From NCBI RefSeq assembly GCF_900176005.1, contig NZ_LT838272.1, positions 2,809,587 to 2,873,586 on the forward strand: a stretch of DNA of 64,000 nucleotides, in the 5' to 3' direction. Below, piece after piece: positions 44,559 through 53,221 of this stretch; position 1 is the stretch's first letter; the number at the start of each line of letters is the position of its first letter. The notes beneath the pieces are model-generated. The model worked only from the letters and a program-made list of their open reading frames with translations. It was not told the DNA's origin and made no database searches. Origin of the DNA: Thermanaeromonas toyohensis ToBE. Lineage in GTDB: Bacteria; Bacillota; DSM-521; Neomoorellales; Neomoorellaceae. Made by a program: the position numbers and the translations under genes.

Positions 44559-45710
44559 TTATTTTACCCAGCCCTTCTCCACCACCAGACTTAACAATGA
44601 TCCCGCCAGGAAGGCAACCCCCATGTTCCAGGTGGCAAAAGCCGCGGTAACCAAGGTAACGAAAAATTCCTCCCGGCTGGCGGCCCCCGGTTTTGCCGTT
44701 ACAGCCAGCTCCGCTCCAGCAAAAAACAAAATCACGCCCAAAACGGCTGGGGGAAAAAGCTGAAAAATGAGATGGACTCCCTGGGCCAGGAAGAGAGCCA
44801 CGACCAGAACCAGGAATCCTAAAATTACCAGGGCACCACCGGTCCGAGCCCCGAAACGCACGTGACCGGCCATTCCCCCGGCACCATGACACATGGGTAC
44901 CCCGCCAAACAGAGGAGCCCACAGGTTCAATAAACCGGTAGAAAGGGCAATCCGGCGTGCGGAAAGGGGGCGGTGAGGAAAAAGTTCGTTATTTTCGGCC
45001 ACCACAGCAATAACCGCATTGCCCAAAGTCAAGGGAACCTGGGGCAAAGCCAGAAGCAGTGAACCCTTGACCAGTTCCGGCCAGGTTAGCTTATTCAAGG
45101 TAAAGGAGGGCAAAGAGAAACCTATGTTCTTCTTTACTTCCACCAATAGGGCCGGATTACCAGCAAGGCTGGCTGCCATTCCTAAGGCCAACAACAAGAA
45201 CATTGCCGGAAATTTTCGGTTATCCAGCAAAGCGAACGTCAAAATAAAAGCTACAGCGGCAAGGAAGTAATTGGTGGCCATGGAGCGCAGGCCTTCCAGC
45301 ATGAAGGTTAAGCCTAAGCCCAAGACAATACCCTGGACAACTGGCCTTTTAGCCAGGGCCGTCACCCGGTCTATGAGGCCAGTAAGGCCCAACAGCAACC
45401 ATACTAATCCGGTAGTTAGACCGGCTCCCCAAACAGTCGCCGGAGTGAACCCCCCTACTCCCGTCACCGCGCTGATCCCGATGGCCTTCATGGGTTGAAC
45501 CGGTATAGGGGTTTTATAGAAAAGACCGGTAACGATCTTGGCTACTCCAAAGGCAAAAAGGAGCCCACCGGGGTCCATCTTTAGTATCGTAATATAAGCC
45601 AGCACAAAAGGGACGAGGGTCCCCAGGTCGCCAAAGGCACCGGCCCATTCCCTTAAATCATACCGATTACCACCCAAGCTCTCCCCCAGTCTTGAAACCC
45701 ACCTTAACAC
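44559..45710 (-). CDS. Molybdate/sulfate transporter, MOT1-like (SulP-related)
   Basis: A 383-residue polytopic protein. The motifs REWAGAFGDLGTLVPFVLAY and PIPVQPMKAIG are the two conserved MOT1 signatures found in molybdate transporters. Start is GTG 45710 with GGGGGAGGT upstream. A ModE-like dyad stands 37-60 bases before the gene, which supports molybdate over sulfate. The molybdoenzyme at 10772 and the tungsten AOR at 26845 would need such uptake. Confidence 0.88.
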   Translation of the reverse strand: MLRWVSRLGESLGGNRYDLREWAGAFGDLGTLVPFVLAYITILKMDPGGLLFAFGVAKIVTGLFYKTPIPVQPMKAIGISAVTGVGGFTPATVWGAGLTTGLVWLLLGLTGLIDRVTALAKRPVVQGIVLGLGLTFMLEGLRSMATNYFLAAVAFILTFALLDNRKFPAMFLLLALGMAASLAGNPALLVEVKKNIGFSLPSFTLNKLTWPELVKGSLLLALPQVPLTLGNAVIAVVAENNELFPHRPLSARRIALSTGLLNLWAPLFGGVPMCHGAGGMAGHVRFGARTGGALVILGFLVLVVALFLAQGVHLIFQLFPPAVLGVILFFAGAELAVTAKPGAASREEFFVTLVTAAFATWNMGVAFLAGSLLSLVVEKGWVK

Positions 45711-45746
45711 TCTATTTGCGACCTCCCCCAGAGTGGATACCTGTAG

Positions 45747-45770
45747 CGCTATGTTTTAACCAACATAACG
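45747..45770 (-). promoter_or_regulatory. ModE-like operator
   Basis: Read on the minus strand: CGTTATGTT, six bases, AACATAGCG. Arms are nine bases with one mismatch. Architecture and ends (ATCGnTAT...N6...ATAnCGAT) follow the ModE consensus. It lies just upstream of the MOT1-type gene. No ModE protein is encoded in the window. Confidence 0.6.
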
Positions 45771-45929
45771 ATCTAAAATTAAATTCGATCACCAGTAACG
45801 AATATCCTGCAAATCCATATCCCTGTCCTATTTACTCTATTCCACTCGTTGGTATTCCTTAAGGGAACACTATCATCCTATATATTGTTGCGCTAACCAC
45901 AGGTTAACAAATTAAGAATAACTAGGAAT

Positions 45930-45964
45930 AAGAATAGAAAAACCACCTTAGCTTCAAGGTGGTT
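45930..45964 (-). terminator. Minus-strand terminator-like hairpin without an obvious gene
   Basis: AACCACCTT (45941-45949) pairs with AAGGTGGTT (45956-45964). Only on the minus strand does a T-run follow (TTTTTCTATTCTT). No minus-strand gene lies upstream before 47198, so it either ends an unseen leader of the MOT1 gene or blocks antisense transcription. Confidence 0.6.
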
Positions 45965-45979
45965 GAGCCCTAGGCTCTA

Positions 45980-46008
45980 TTGACATACTCCCTCAAGATT
46001 GTTAATGT
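45980..46008 (+). promoter_or_regulatory. Promoter of the queuosine unit
   Basis: TTGACA (45980-45985), 17 bases, TAATGT (46003-46008). Transcription would start near 46015, just before the preQ1 aptamer. Confidence 0.75.
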
Positions 46009-46028
46009 AAAAGTTGGCATTATAAGCC

Positions 46029-46064
46029 GGCGGTCGCAGCCACCCGCCTTAAAAAAACAAGGAG
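46029..46064 (+). promoter_or_regulatory. preQ1-I riboswitch
   Basis: P1 GGCGG (46029-46033) / CCGCC (46044-46048) encloses TCGCAGCCAC, and an A-rich tail ends ACAAGG. The loop TCGCAG and the tail AAAACAAGG are the same as in the Thermoanaerobacter tengcongensis preQ1-I aptamer. The tail contains the Shine-Dalgarno AAGGAG (46059-46064), so ligand binding should block translation of the transporter gene starting at 46073. Confidence 0.92.
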
Positions 46065-46072
46065 TGAATTTC

Positions 46073-46753
46073 TTGCGCTACAAACTTTTTCCCTTCGTAA
46101 TGGTAGCCTTCGTAGTGGTATTGCTCCTCTCTAATACCGTAGCCGTCAAAGTAGCAAAATTTGGCCCCTTCTATTTTGACGGTGCAGTAGTCTTATTCCC
46201 CCTTTCGTATATCTTCGGCGATATTTTAACGGAGGTTTATGGTTACAAGCGCAGCCGGGTTGTCGTGTGGACAGGATTTATAGCCTGCTTGTTTATGTCC
46301 TTTGTTTACTGGCTGGTAGGGATACTGCCTGCAGCGCCCCACTGGTCGGGTCAGGAAGCTTACCAGCGCATACTGGGACAAACGCCACGGATAGTGGTCG
46401 CTAGCCTCTTAGCCTTTTTCTGCGGCGAATTCACTAATTCCTATATCCTGGCCAAACTAAAAATCTTAACTAGAGGCCGGTGGCTATGGACCCGTACTAT
46501 CGGTTCTACGGTGGTTGGTCAGCTAGTAGACACATCTTTATTTATCACTATTGCCTTTATGGGTATTTTGCCAGGAGCCGTATTAATACGCATGATAATG
46601 AACAACTATATATTTAAGACCACCTACGAAGCCCTGGCCACTCCGTTGACCTATGCTATTACCGCCTGGCTTAAAAAGGTGGAAGAAGAGGATTACTACG
46701 ACTATGACACCAACTTCAATCCCTTTGTGGTAAGCAGGGAGGATCTGGTATGA
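46073..46753 (+). CDS. Queuosine precursor transporter, VUT family
   Basis: A 226-residue membrane protein with about six helices (YhhQ/VUT family, GDILTEVYGYKRSR motif) that imports queuosine precursors such as preQ0 or preQ1. Start TTG 46073 is fixed by the AAGGAG eight bases upstream within the riboswitch; the frame is open back to 45980 but that part is promoter and aptamer. It overlaps queF by four bases. Confidence 0.92.
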   Translation: MRYKLFPFVMVAFVVVLLLSNTVAVKVAKFGPFYFDGAVVLFPLSYIFGDILTEVYGYKRSRVVVWTGFIACLFMSFVYWLVGILPAAPHWSGQEAYQRILGQTPRIVVASLLAFFCGEFTNSYILAKLKILTRGRWLWTRTIGSTVVGQLVDTSLFITIAFMGILPGAVLIRMIMNNYIFKTTYEALATPLTYAITAWLKKVEEEDYYDYDTNFNPFVVSREDLV

Positions 46754-47130
46754 TGGAGTTCGAAGCCTTAGGGAAACCCGTACGTGAACCCCGTAAAAAA
46801 TTAGAAGTTTTCCCCAAGCCGCCCCACGTGGAAATTGTTACTCTAGAAACTGACGAGGTAACAAGCCTCTGCCCAGTAACTGGACAACCGGACTTTGAAA
46901 CAGTAATAGTAGAATATGCCCCCGATAAGTACTGCATTGAATCTAAAAGCTTCAAGCTTTACTTATGGAGCTTCCGGGAGGAAGGCATCTTTTGCGAGTC
47001 TCTGGCCGATACCATAGCTAAGGACATCTATGAGGCCTGCCAACCCCACTGGTGCAAGGTAACTGTGATTCAAAAACCCCGGGGCGGGATAAAAATAACT
47101 GCTTCTGCCCTGTATGGTGAACGTAAGTAG
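46750..47130 (+). CDS. queF: preQ0 reductase QueF
   Basis: A 126-residue NADPH-dependent 7-cyano-7-deazaguanine reductase of the short type. The active-site Cys is in TSLCPVTGQPDF and the QueF motif EYAPDKYCIESKSFKLYLWSFR is split as EYAPDKYCIESKS and LYLWSFR. It converts preQ0 to preQ1, the ligand of the upstream riboswitch, so feedback control is expected. The ATG overlaps the end of the transporter gene; a second ATG follows at once. Confidence 0.95.
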   Translation: MMEFEALGKPVREPRKKLEVFPKPPHVEIVTLETDEVTSLCPVTGQPDFETVIVEYAPDKYCIESKSFKLYLWSFREEGIFCESLADTIAKDIYEACQPHWCKVTVIQKPRGGIKITASALYGERK

Positions 47131-47197
47131 TAGATGGTAGTACGCGTGGGGCTTTCAGGGCAGAAGCAGCAAAGCTTACACGCTGTTTGAGGAGAAC

Positions 47198-49126
47198 CTA
47201 CAACTCATGGCCGACCCGCATGGCTTCAAATACAGCCTGGGTTATCCTCCTGGGACTTACAGCATCGCCAATAACATAGTAGTCTATGCCGGAACCTTCC
47301 ATCTCATGGGCCAGAGTATCGTTAGCCCGGGATCCAACGGCCAGCACCACTGTATCAAACCCGGTTAAGCTTTCTTCCTGGCCGTTACGCTTATAGGTCA
47401 CCCGGTCACCGTGAATAGCTGTAAGTTCGGCCTCAGTAATTATTTGTACCTCTTGTTTCTCAAGGCGCTTAAGGAGCAGCGGCGCCACCAGAGGGCCGCT
47501 GTCGCCAGCCACTTTAGGCAACATTTCCAAGATAGTCACTTTATGCCCCTTCTCGGCCAGATACTCAGCCGTCTCACAACCTACCAGCCCGCCGCCTATC
47601 ACCACTACCTTTTTCCCTACCTGTGCTTTTCCCCGCAGTACATCCCAGGAGGTTACTACCTTCTCACCTTCACCGCCAGGGATGTCCGGGATAGCCGGCC
47701 GGGCACCGGTAGCCAGTACCACTACATCGGGCTTCTCCTGGCGTATGGCTTCCAGGGTAGCCTCTTTATTAAGCTGCACATTGATTTTAAGCCTCTCCAT
47801 CTGCCCCACTAAATAATCTCTGAAAGTAGCAATTTCGCCTTTCTGGGGTGGGGCATAAGCCAGGGGTAATTGACCCCCTAGCTCACTCTCTTTCTCCCAG
47901 AGGGTTACCTGGTGCCCCCGCAGGGCCGCTACCCGAGCTACTTCCATACCAGCCGGCCCGCCACCCACGACCAACACCTTCCGGGAGCGCTTTACCTTAT
48001 CCAAAGGAAATTCTCGCTCGAAACCTGTGCGTGCGTTTACTGTACAGCCGATGGCGTGGTCCAGGAAAAGCTCGTCGATACACGCTTGGCAACAGGCGAT
48101 GCAGTGGCGGATCTCATCCAACCTTCCTTCCATTATCTTTTTGGGAGTTTCGGGGTCGGCCAGCAGCTGCCGACCGAAGGAGATTAAATCCGCTTTCCCT
48201 GCGGCCAGTATACTTTCCGCCACTTCGGGATCGTTGATTCGCCCCACGGCAATAACCGGAATGCTCACCGCCGACTTGATACCCTGGGCCAGATCTACAA
48301 GGCACCCCCGCGGGAAGTACATAGGTTGAATAATCCACGCTGCCGTTTCATATATGCCTGCGGAAACATGAAGAGCATTGACCCCTTCCTGCTCTAACTT
48401 TTTAGCAAAGGTCCGAGTTTCCTCCAGGGTAAGGCCCCCCGGAACCTTTTCGTCGGCGCTCAGACGATAGATAATGGGGTACTCCGGCCCCACTGCCTGG
48501 CGCACGGCCCGCACCACTTCCAGGGGAAAGCGCATCCTGTTTTCTAGGGGACCGCCGTACTCGTCCGTCCGTTTATTAGCATAAGGAGAGAGAAATTCAT
48601 TGATCAGGTAGCCGTGGGCGCCGTGGATCTCAACGGCATCAAAGCCCGCTGCTTTGGCTCTTCTTGCGGCCTGGGCAAAGGCCTGAATAAGAGACGCGAT
48701 TTCTTCTCTGGTCAATTCTTTAGGTATCTCCCCGATGGTGGCGCAAGGAATAGGGGAGGGAGCTAGCAGGGGCTGTCCCGTAACTTTAGACTTGCTCTGG
48801 CGACCTCCATGGTAGAGCTGAATGGCGATCTTTGCTCCGTAGGCGTGTACAGCCTCAACCAACCGGCGCAAGCCCGGGATGAGGCGATCGGAGTAAATGC
48901 CCACCTGGTTCTTAAATCCCTTGCCTGAAGGGTGGACATAGGAAGCTTCAACAATGATCAGCCCCACCCCGCCCTTGGCCCGTTCCACGTGGTAGGCCAC
49001 CAGCCGGTCGGTCACTGAGCCGTCGCTGTAGGCATAATTGGTTACCATGGGGGGCATGACCATTCTGTTCTTAAGCTCTAAATTACCTATGTTAATAGGG
49101 CTCGTCAATGCGGTTAATTGTCTCAT
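47198..49126 (-). CDS. Old-yellow-enzyme family Fe-S flavoenzyme, FadH/enoate-reductase type
   Basis: A 642-residue enzyme. Residues 1-340 form the FMN TIM barrel (ELKNRMVMPPM, HGAHGYLINEFLSP, GRINDP); cysteines HCIACCQACIDE plus GCTVN bind one [4Fe-4S] cluster; the C-terminal part is an FAD/NAD(P)H module (VVGGGPAGMEVARVAA and VVIGGGLVGCETAEYL). Relatives reduce 2,4-dienoyl-CoA, enoates, or demethylate trimethylamine. The last link is of note given the methylated-amine genes here, but sequence alone does not separate these activities. Confidence 0.9.
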   Translation of the reverse strand: MRQLTALTSPINIGNLELKNRMVMPPMVTNYAYSDGSVTDRLVAYHVERAKGGVGLIIVEASYVHPSGKGFKNQVGIYSDRLIPGLRRLVEAVHAYGAKIAIQLYHGGRQSKSKVTGQPLLAPSPIPCATIGEIPKELTREEIASLIQAFAQAARRAKAAGFDAVEIHGAHGYLINEFLSPYANKRTDEYGGPLENRMRFPLEVVRAVRQAVGPEYPIIYRLSADEKVPGGLTLEETRTFAKKLEQEGVNALHVSAGIYETAAWIIQPMYFPRGCLVDLAQGIKSAVSIPVIAVGRINDPEVAESILAAGKADLISFGRQLLADPETPKKIMEGRLDEIRHCIACCQACIDELFLDHAIGCTVNARTGFEREFPLDKVKRSRKVLVVGGGPAGMEVARVAALRGHQVTLWEKESELGGQLPLAYAPPQKGEIATFRDYLVGQMERLKINVQLNKEATLEAIRQEKPDVVVLATGARPAIPDIPGGEGEKVVTSWDVLRGKAQVGKKVVVIGGGLVGCETAEYLAEKGHKVTILEMLPKVAGDSGPLVAPLLLKRLEKQEVQIITEAELTAIHGDRVTYKRNGQEESLTGFDTVVLAVGSRANDTLAHEMEGSGIDYYVIGDAVSPRRITQAVFEAMRVGHEL

Positions 49127-49470
49127 GGGTATCTCCCCTTCTGTAGTATATACTCAATCCTTACACCCTTTCGCAATTCAAACCATAGCTACAATCCGGG
49201 TTAGCTTCTTTTAGTATTTGCACCCGGCCACCAGGAGTATGACAATGCAGTTTCGGATAACCAAGTTCCCTATTCAACGTTCAGAAAAAGTTGTGAAGTG
49301 CGTCATGTTATCCCCCTTTCTTATTTGTGCTTGTTGCCACAATCTCTAACAACTATATTCGCCATTGCCCTTAATTTTCCTCCTGGCCTACCCGCGGCTG
49401 GAGCCGGTCATAAACCTCGTTTTTCCGGGAAACGCTACGTTGATATAAAGGGGTGGGCCAGCCTTGCCTT
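49127..49470. other. 344-base gap with no recognised gene
   Basis: Between two minus-strand genes. I see no open frame with an RBS, no strong hairpin and no recognisable RNA motif. It should hold the promoter of the OYE-type gene (start 49126, RBS AAGGGGA). Confidence 0.5.
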
Positions 49471-51036
49471 TTAAGTGTGGCTTTTTAGCCTGTCTTGGAC
49501 AGAGGGGAAAAGATGAAGATCAGTATGGGGGAAAAACAAGCCTGCGGTAAAATGGGACATAAATCGCGGGCTGTTATTCATCTCTACATAAGTAACGCGT
49601 CGAGCTATTTCTTCTACTTCCTGGCCTTTTCTAAGATCAGTAAGGATTAAACTAGCACCCATCAAAGAGCTGTTGCCTAATGATATAATGTTCTCTCGCG
49701 GGAGATCAGGATATAAGCCTACGACGACCGCTGATTCAACATCTAGATGTTCACCAAAGGCTCCGGCAGCATAAAAGTATTTTACATCCTTTAAAGTACA
49801 TCCCACGCTCTCTAACAAGGTAAACATAATGGCGTTAGCGGCTGCTTTGGTACGTAAAAAGCGTTGAATGTCTGTTGTAGTTAGCTCGATGGGCTTCCCT
49901 GTGGCGCTTTCCTCAGCCGGTACAACCACTAAAGAAGCAAGAGGGGCACGTAATTCGCCTCGCTGGGTAATAATCCCGGCCAATAATCCTTGAGCAATAG
50001 CATCCACAACACCTGAACCACAAATACCACGTGCCGGCTCGTTTTCAATAGTCTGGTAGGTTATCTTCCCGGTCTGGCTATCTATATACACCTTGTATAC
50101 GGCACCAGGTTCAGCCCGCATACCACAACTTATAACTCCACCTTCCAGGGCCGGCCCAGCTGCTCCAGCTGCAGCCACTAACCATTCTCGATTACCTAGT
50201 ACCATTTCTCCGTTAGTCCCAATATCCGCTAAAAGACCAATATCTTCTTGCCGATGCATTCCACTGGCTAAAATACCTGCTAGGATGTCTCCACCCACAT
50301 AACTACCTACACCAGGTAAAAAGTATACCAGCGCCTGGGGATGTATATAGAGACCTATCTGTTCCGCTGGTATGAAACCCGGAGCATTGACCACAGGAAC
50401 GTAAGGACTCCGGCAAATATTTGTGGGAGGTAGGCCGAGTAATAAATGGACCATGGTAGTATTACCGCTGATTACCCCAGCAGTAATAGCATGGGGCCTT
50501 ATATTAGCCCGCCTGGCCAGAAGAGCAATTACCCTATTTATACTAGCCACTGCGTCCTCTTGCAATTCTCTTAATCCTTGGGAGGTGGCTGCATGATGAA
50601 TTCTGGTAAGAATATCTTCTCCTACTTTGACCTGAGCGTTAAAGGTACTATAAGCAGCGACGAGTCTCCCCACGCCAAGATCCCACAAATACCCTGCTAC
50701 TGTGGTACTACCCAGGTCCACTGCCACCCCAAAAGGGCCGGAGTAATCAAAACCGGGTTCCACTTCCACCAAGCGGGCGGTAAGTCCTTTCAGTCCCCAT
50801 CCTGGTGGCCAATAATATCCTACAGTGACTGTTACTTTCCACTCCTGCTGCCGTAATCTGGTAGGAATCTCTTTAAGTAAATCTAGTGGAATCCCTACTG
50901 GACAACTGCTCCGTCTTTCCAGCGCCTGGCGTAAACGGTCTGTATCCGCTATATTATCTCCACTACCGGGCGGCCTAAGTTCTAACTGAAATTTCTCTGT
51001 TAAAGCCCTCCCCTTAAATTCATATCTTTCTACCAT
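49471..51036 (-). CDS. Corrinoid-protein reductive activator (RACE/RamA-like), no Fe-S domain
   Basis: A 521-residue DUF4445/ASKHA protein. The ATPase motifs FGVAVDLGSTTVAGYLWDL, ISGNTTMVHLLLG, GLLADIGTNGEMV and ARGICGSGVVDAIA are clear. Such proteins use ATP to reduce inactive cob(II)alamin in methyl-transfer corrinoid proteins. Start is placed at ATG 51036; the frame extends to 51174 but overlaps the DsrE-like gene. The N-terminal [2Fe-2S] ferredoxin domain or the C-terminal two-cluster domain typical of this family is missing, so an external electron donor would be needed. Likely clients are the corrinoid proteins at 24355 and 6928. Confidence 0.85.
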   Translation of the reverse strand: MVERYEFKGRALTEKFQLELRPPGSGDNIADTDRLRQALERRSSCPVGIPLDLLKEIPTRLRQQEWKVTVTVGYYWPPGWGLKGLTARLVEVEPGFDYSGPFGVAVDLGSTTVAGYLWDLGVGRLVAAYSTFNAQVKVGEDILTRIHHAATSQGLRELQEDAVASINRVIALLARRANIRPHAITAGVISGNTTMVHLLLGLPPTNICRSPYVPVVNAPGFIPAEQIGLYIHPQALVYFLPGVGSYVGGDILAGILASGMHRQEDIGLLADIGTNGEMVLGNREWLVAAAGAAGPALEGGVISCGMRAEPGAVYKVYIDSQTGKITYQTIENEPARGICGSGVVDAIAQGLLAGIITQRGELRAPLASLVVVPAEESATGKPIELTTTDIQRFLRTKAAANAIMFTLLESVGCTLKDVKYFYAAGAFGEHLDVESAVVVGLYPDLPRENIISLGNSSLMGASLILTDLRKGQEVEEIARRVTYVEMNNSPRFMSHFTAGLFFPHTDLHLFPSVQDRLKSHT

Positions 51037-51052
51037 AACAGGGCACCCAGCA

Positions 51053-51400
51053 TTAAGGCTTGATGTAGGCGTAACCCTCAACTTGTTTTCTCGCGATCTC
51101 AGTAATTCCGGCTGGAACAACTTTAATGAAAGAAGGAAGGTTCCCTTCATCGATTGCTTGACTCCGCAAAGCATTGCGACAAACCATAAACTCTACTCCC
51201 CTCTTTGCTAGTTTCTGCATCTCTTCTAGGAGCAAACCATGGTCAGAGTTGTCAGCAAAAATTGTAACTGCTTCTCCGTTGGCAACTACTTCGATGGCGG
51301 CATTCCCTGGCCCAACGTCATTAATAAAATTAGTGATGTTAGTGAAGACCATCTGCCACCGCCTAGCTTCGTTTATATGGAATAAAACCTTAAGGTTCAT
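51053..51400 (-). CDS. DsrE-family small protein
   Basis: A 115-residue protein of the DsrE/DsrF-like fold (LKVLFHINEARRWQMVFTNITNF, VVANGEAVTIF, GVEFMVCRNAL). One Cys (MVCRNAL) sits where sulfur-relay members carry the active Cys. Such proteins carry persulfide or act in small-molecule binding. It precedes the corrinoid activator by 16 bases. Confidence 0.85.
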   Translation of the reverse strand: MNLKVLFHINEARRWQMVFTNITNFINDVGPGNAAIEVVANGEAVTIFADNSDHGLLLEEMQKLAKRGVEFMVCRNALRSQAIDEGNLPSFIKVVPAGITEIARKQVEGYAYIKP

Positions 51401-51422
51401 TCCTCCTCACCTCCCTTAAGGC

Positions 51423-52187
51423 CTAAGACAGGCCAAAGAGCTCCTCGGCGTTATACCTGGCAATACGCTCTACTATTTCGTGGGGGGCACCTTTGTTCTC
51501 TAAATACCGCACAGCCCGGGGAACGCTTAAAGGATCGCAAGCTTTTAAATTGCTATAATCGCTATTCAGCATCCCCCGCCAGAAGTGTTCCAAGTGCTCC
51601 AGCAGGATTGGGGGTGTAAGCCCGTCCTGGCGTATAGTTAGGCCGGGAATGGCTCCAAACTCCTCAATCAGGTTAATAATATCCAGATTAGCATGATCAA
51701 TAACCACCTTATGCGGTGGTATCCCGATAGCAGCCGCAATTTCCAAAGCTTTACCTGTGATTAGTTCCCTCTGCCGGGGAGGAGTATGGATAATCACTGG
51801 CACCCCATATTCTTTGGCTATTTTCAGTTGCTCCCGCAAAACCTCTTGTTCACGCTTGTCTCCTTCATGCAAGCCGATCTCGCCTAAACCAATAACACCC
51901 GCCCTTTTAAGATAAGTAGGAAGGGCTTCCACTACCCGTGGCCAATCTTCCGGTGTGCCCAGGGGGTGAAGACCAACGGCTACGAAAAGCTTAAGTCCGT
52001 TTTGGATAGCGCTCTGCTGGCAGAGGGTAAGCATCTGCTCAAAATGGTCGAAGAGCGTCTCAGCATGTCTAGCTCCGAAAAATATAGAGCATCCGATAAT
52101 TTTCCTTACTCCTGCTAGAGCCATGTTTTCCAAAGCATCAAAGGGCAACACCGAAACATGGGTATGGGAATCCACCAGGCCCTCCAT
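51423..52187 (-). CDS. TatD-like metal-dependent hydrolase
   Basis: A 254-residue TIM-barrel hydrolase. Metal ligands are visible in VDSHTHVS, GLGEIGLHE, VIIHTPP and VIDHANLD. Start ATG 52187 follows AAAGGAGG; the open frame continues upstream without an RBS. It belongs with amidohydrolase-type TatD relatives; substrate unknown. It precedes the DsrE-like gene by 22 bases. Confidence 0.85.
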   Translation of the reverse strand: MEGLVDSHTHVSVLPFDALENMALAGVRKIIGCSIFFGARHAETLFDHFEQMLTLCQQSAIQNGLKLFVAVGLHPLGTPEDWPRVVEALPTYLKRAGVIGLGEIGLHEGDKREQEVLREQLKIAKEYGVPVIIHTPPRQRELITGKALEIAAAIGIPPHKVVIDHANLDIINLIEEFGAIPGLTIRQDGLTPPILLEHLEHFWRGMLNSDYSNLKACDPLSVPRAVRYLENKGAPHEIVERIARYNAEELFGLS

Positions 52188-52360
52188 ATTGGTGTCCTCC
52201 TTTGCCTTACTCCCGGTCCCTTCTCTTGCTGTAATATATAGTAACAAAAAGCCTTACCCGCGTCTAATCAGTTTAATTTATCTATGATATAAGGGCATCA
52301 AGTGCCTGGCCAAAGGTATAACAAAGCCGGGACCTTTTCTTAGGCCTAAGTAGCTATTTA

Positions 52361-53086
52361 TTAGCCCAGTAGCCATCCGGAAAGCATCTTCAGGCTTCTT
52401 ATCCAGGAATCTTTTTCCCCTCCCCAAGGTTCTCCGAGATAGCGATAGTCGTGCTTCCTTATAAATTCTTTAAGTTCTGATTGCAAGGCTGCCATTTTTT
52501 CCAGTTGTACCTGGGCTAAAAGGCGAATACCAGCAGGATCCTCGGCTAAAGATAAGGCCCGGCGAAAATGGGGCCAACATAGACCGGAAGATTTAGAATA
52601 TAAAGCCGTGATCTGGGGATCCCGCTGAGCCAACTGGAAGTTTAATTCATGCAAAACATTCCCTGTGGTTTCGGCTTCTATCCTGCAAGCCGGGCAAGGT
52701 TGGGTACTTTCTAAAACAGCGGCCATTCTAGTTCCGGCTGAAGCTGGGTTACGTTTTCTTAGAAGGAAGTTGTGTATCAAGGGAGAACAGGATTCCAAAC
52801 CTATATTGAGCGTTTGCCTAACTAACTTAATAGCTTTATCCAGCAATGCTTCATTCAAAATGGCAATACCTAGGCTATATTGGGTAAAATTGGCAAGTTC
52901 CCGAGCATGGGCTTGACAAACTCCCCAGGAGGCTTCCAACATTTCCCGTGTTCCTGGATCATTAACCATTTCATATAGAAGCCCTTCTAAATAACGTATC
53001 CCTGCTTCCCTTGTGATACGGCAGACGGGGCATCCTGGTTTTACTAAGGCCTCTTTCAATTTAATATACAGAGCAGGAAGGGACAT
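52361..53086 (-). CDS. DUF6062-like cysteine-pair protein
   Basis: A 241-residue cytoplasmic, mostly helical protein with two Cys-Pro-x-Cys motifs: CPVCRITREAG (about residue 19) and CPACRIEAETT (about residue 136), each later followed by Cys-x2-His (WGVCQAHAREL and SGLCWPHFRRA). The repeated CPxC...CxxH pattern suggests two metal or cofactor sites. Function is unknown. First gene of the unit that ends with the corrinoid activator. Confidence 0.7.
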   Translation of the reverse strand: MSLPALYIKLKEALVKPGCPVCRITREAGIRYLEGLLYEMVNDPGTREMLEASWGVCQAHARELANFTQYSLGIAILNEALLDKAIKLVRQTLNIGLESCSPLIHNFLLRKRNPASAGTRMAAVLESTQPCPACRIEAETTGNVLHELNFQLAQRDPQITALYSKSSGLCWPHFRRALSLAEDPAGIRLLAQVQLEKMAALQSELKEFIRKHDYRYLGEPWGGEKDSWIRSLKMLSGWLLG

Positions 53087-53133
53087 AAAGGCCAGCTCCT
53101 CCCCTTAATGCAAGCTTCCGTGTTCCGGAGTCC

Positions 53134-53162
53134 TTGACATTTAAAAATACTGTTGTTAAATT
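53134..53162 (+). promoter_or_regulatory. Promoter of the fluoride-riboswitch/GTPase unit
   Basis: TTGACA (53134-53139) and TAAATT (53157-53162) with a 17-base spacer. The start site would fall at the 5' edge of the aptamer. Confidence 0.7.
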
Positions 53163-53170
53163 GTAATTGC

Positions 53171-53221
53171 GGTGATGGAGTCCACCGATAAAATACCCGT
53201 CAAGGGTTGATGACTCCTACC
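53171..53221 (+). promoter_or_regulatory. Fluoride riboswitch (crcB motif), plus strand
   Basis: GGTG (53171-53174) pairs with CACC (53183-53186) around ATGGAGTC; after the GATAAAAT linker comes ACCC-GTCAA-GGGT, then TGATGACTCCTACC. The loop GGAGTC is complementary to GACTCC, giving the pseudoknot of the fluoride aptamer, and the invariant ATGG and TGATG bases are present. The last ten bases are also the 5' arm of the terminator. Confidence 0.93.

Noticed and set aside
47198-49126. Assigning the OYE-type enzyme as trimethylamine dehydrogenase of the methylamine regulon
   Set aside because: Domain layout is shared by dienoyl-CoA reductases and enoate reductases, the gene is outside the sigma-54 units and has no UAS, so the specific call is not supported.
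49127-49470. Possible RNA gene or gene remnant in the gap before the OYE-type gene
   Set aside because: No conserved motif, strong structure or coding frame could be supported by eye.
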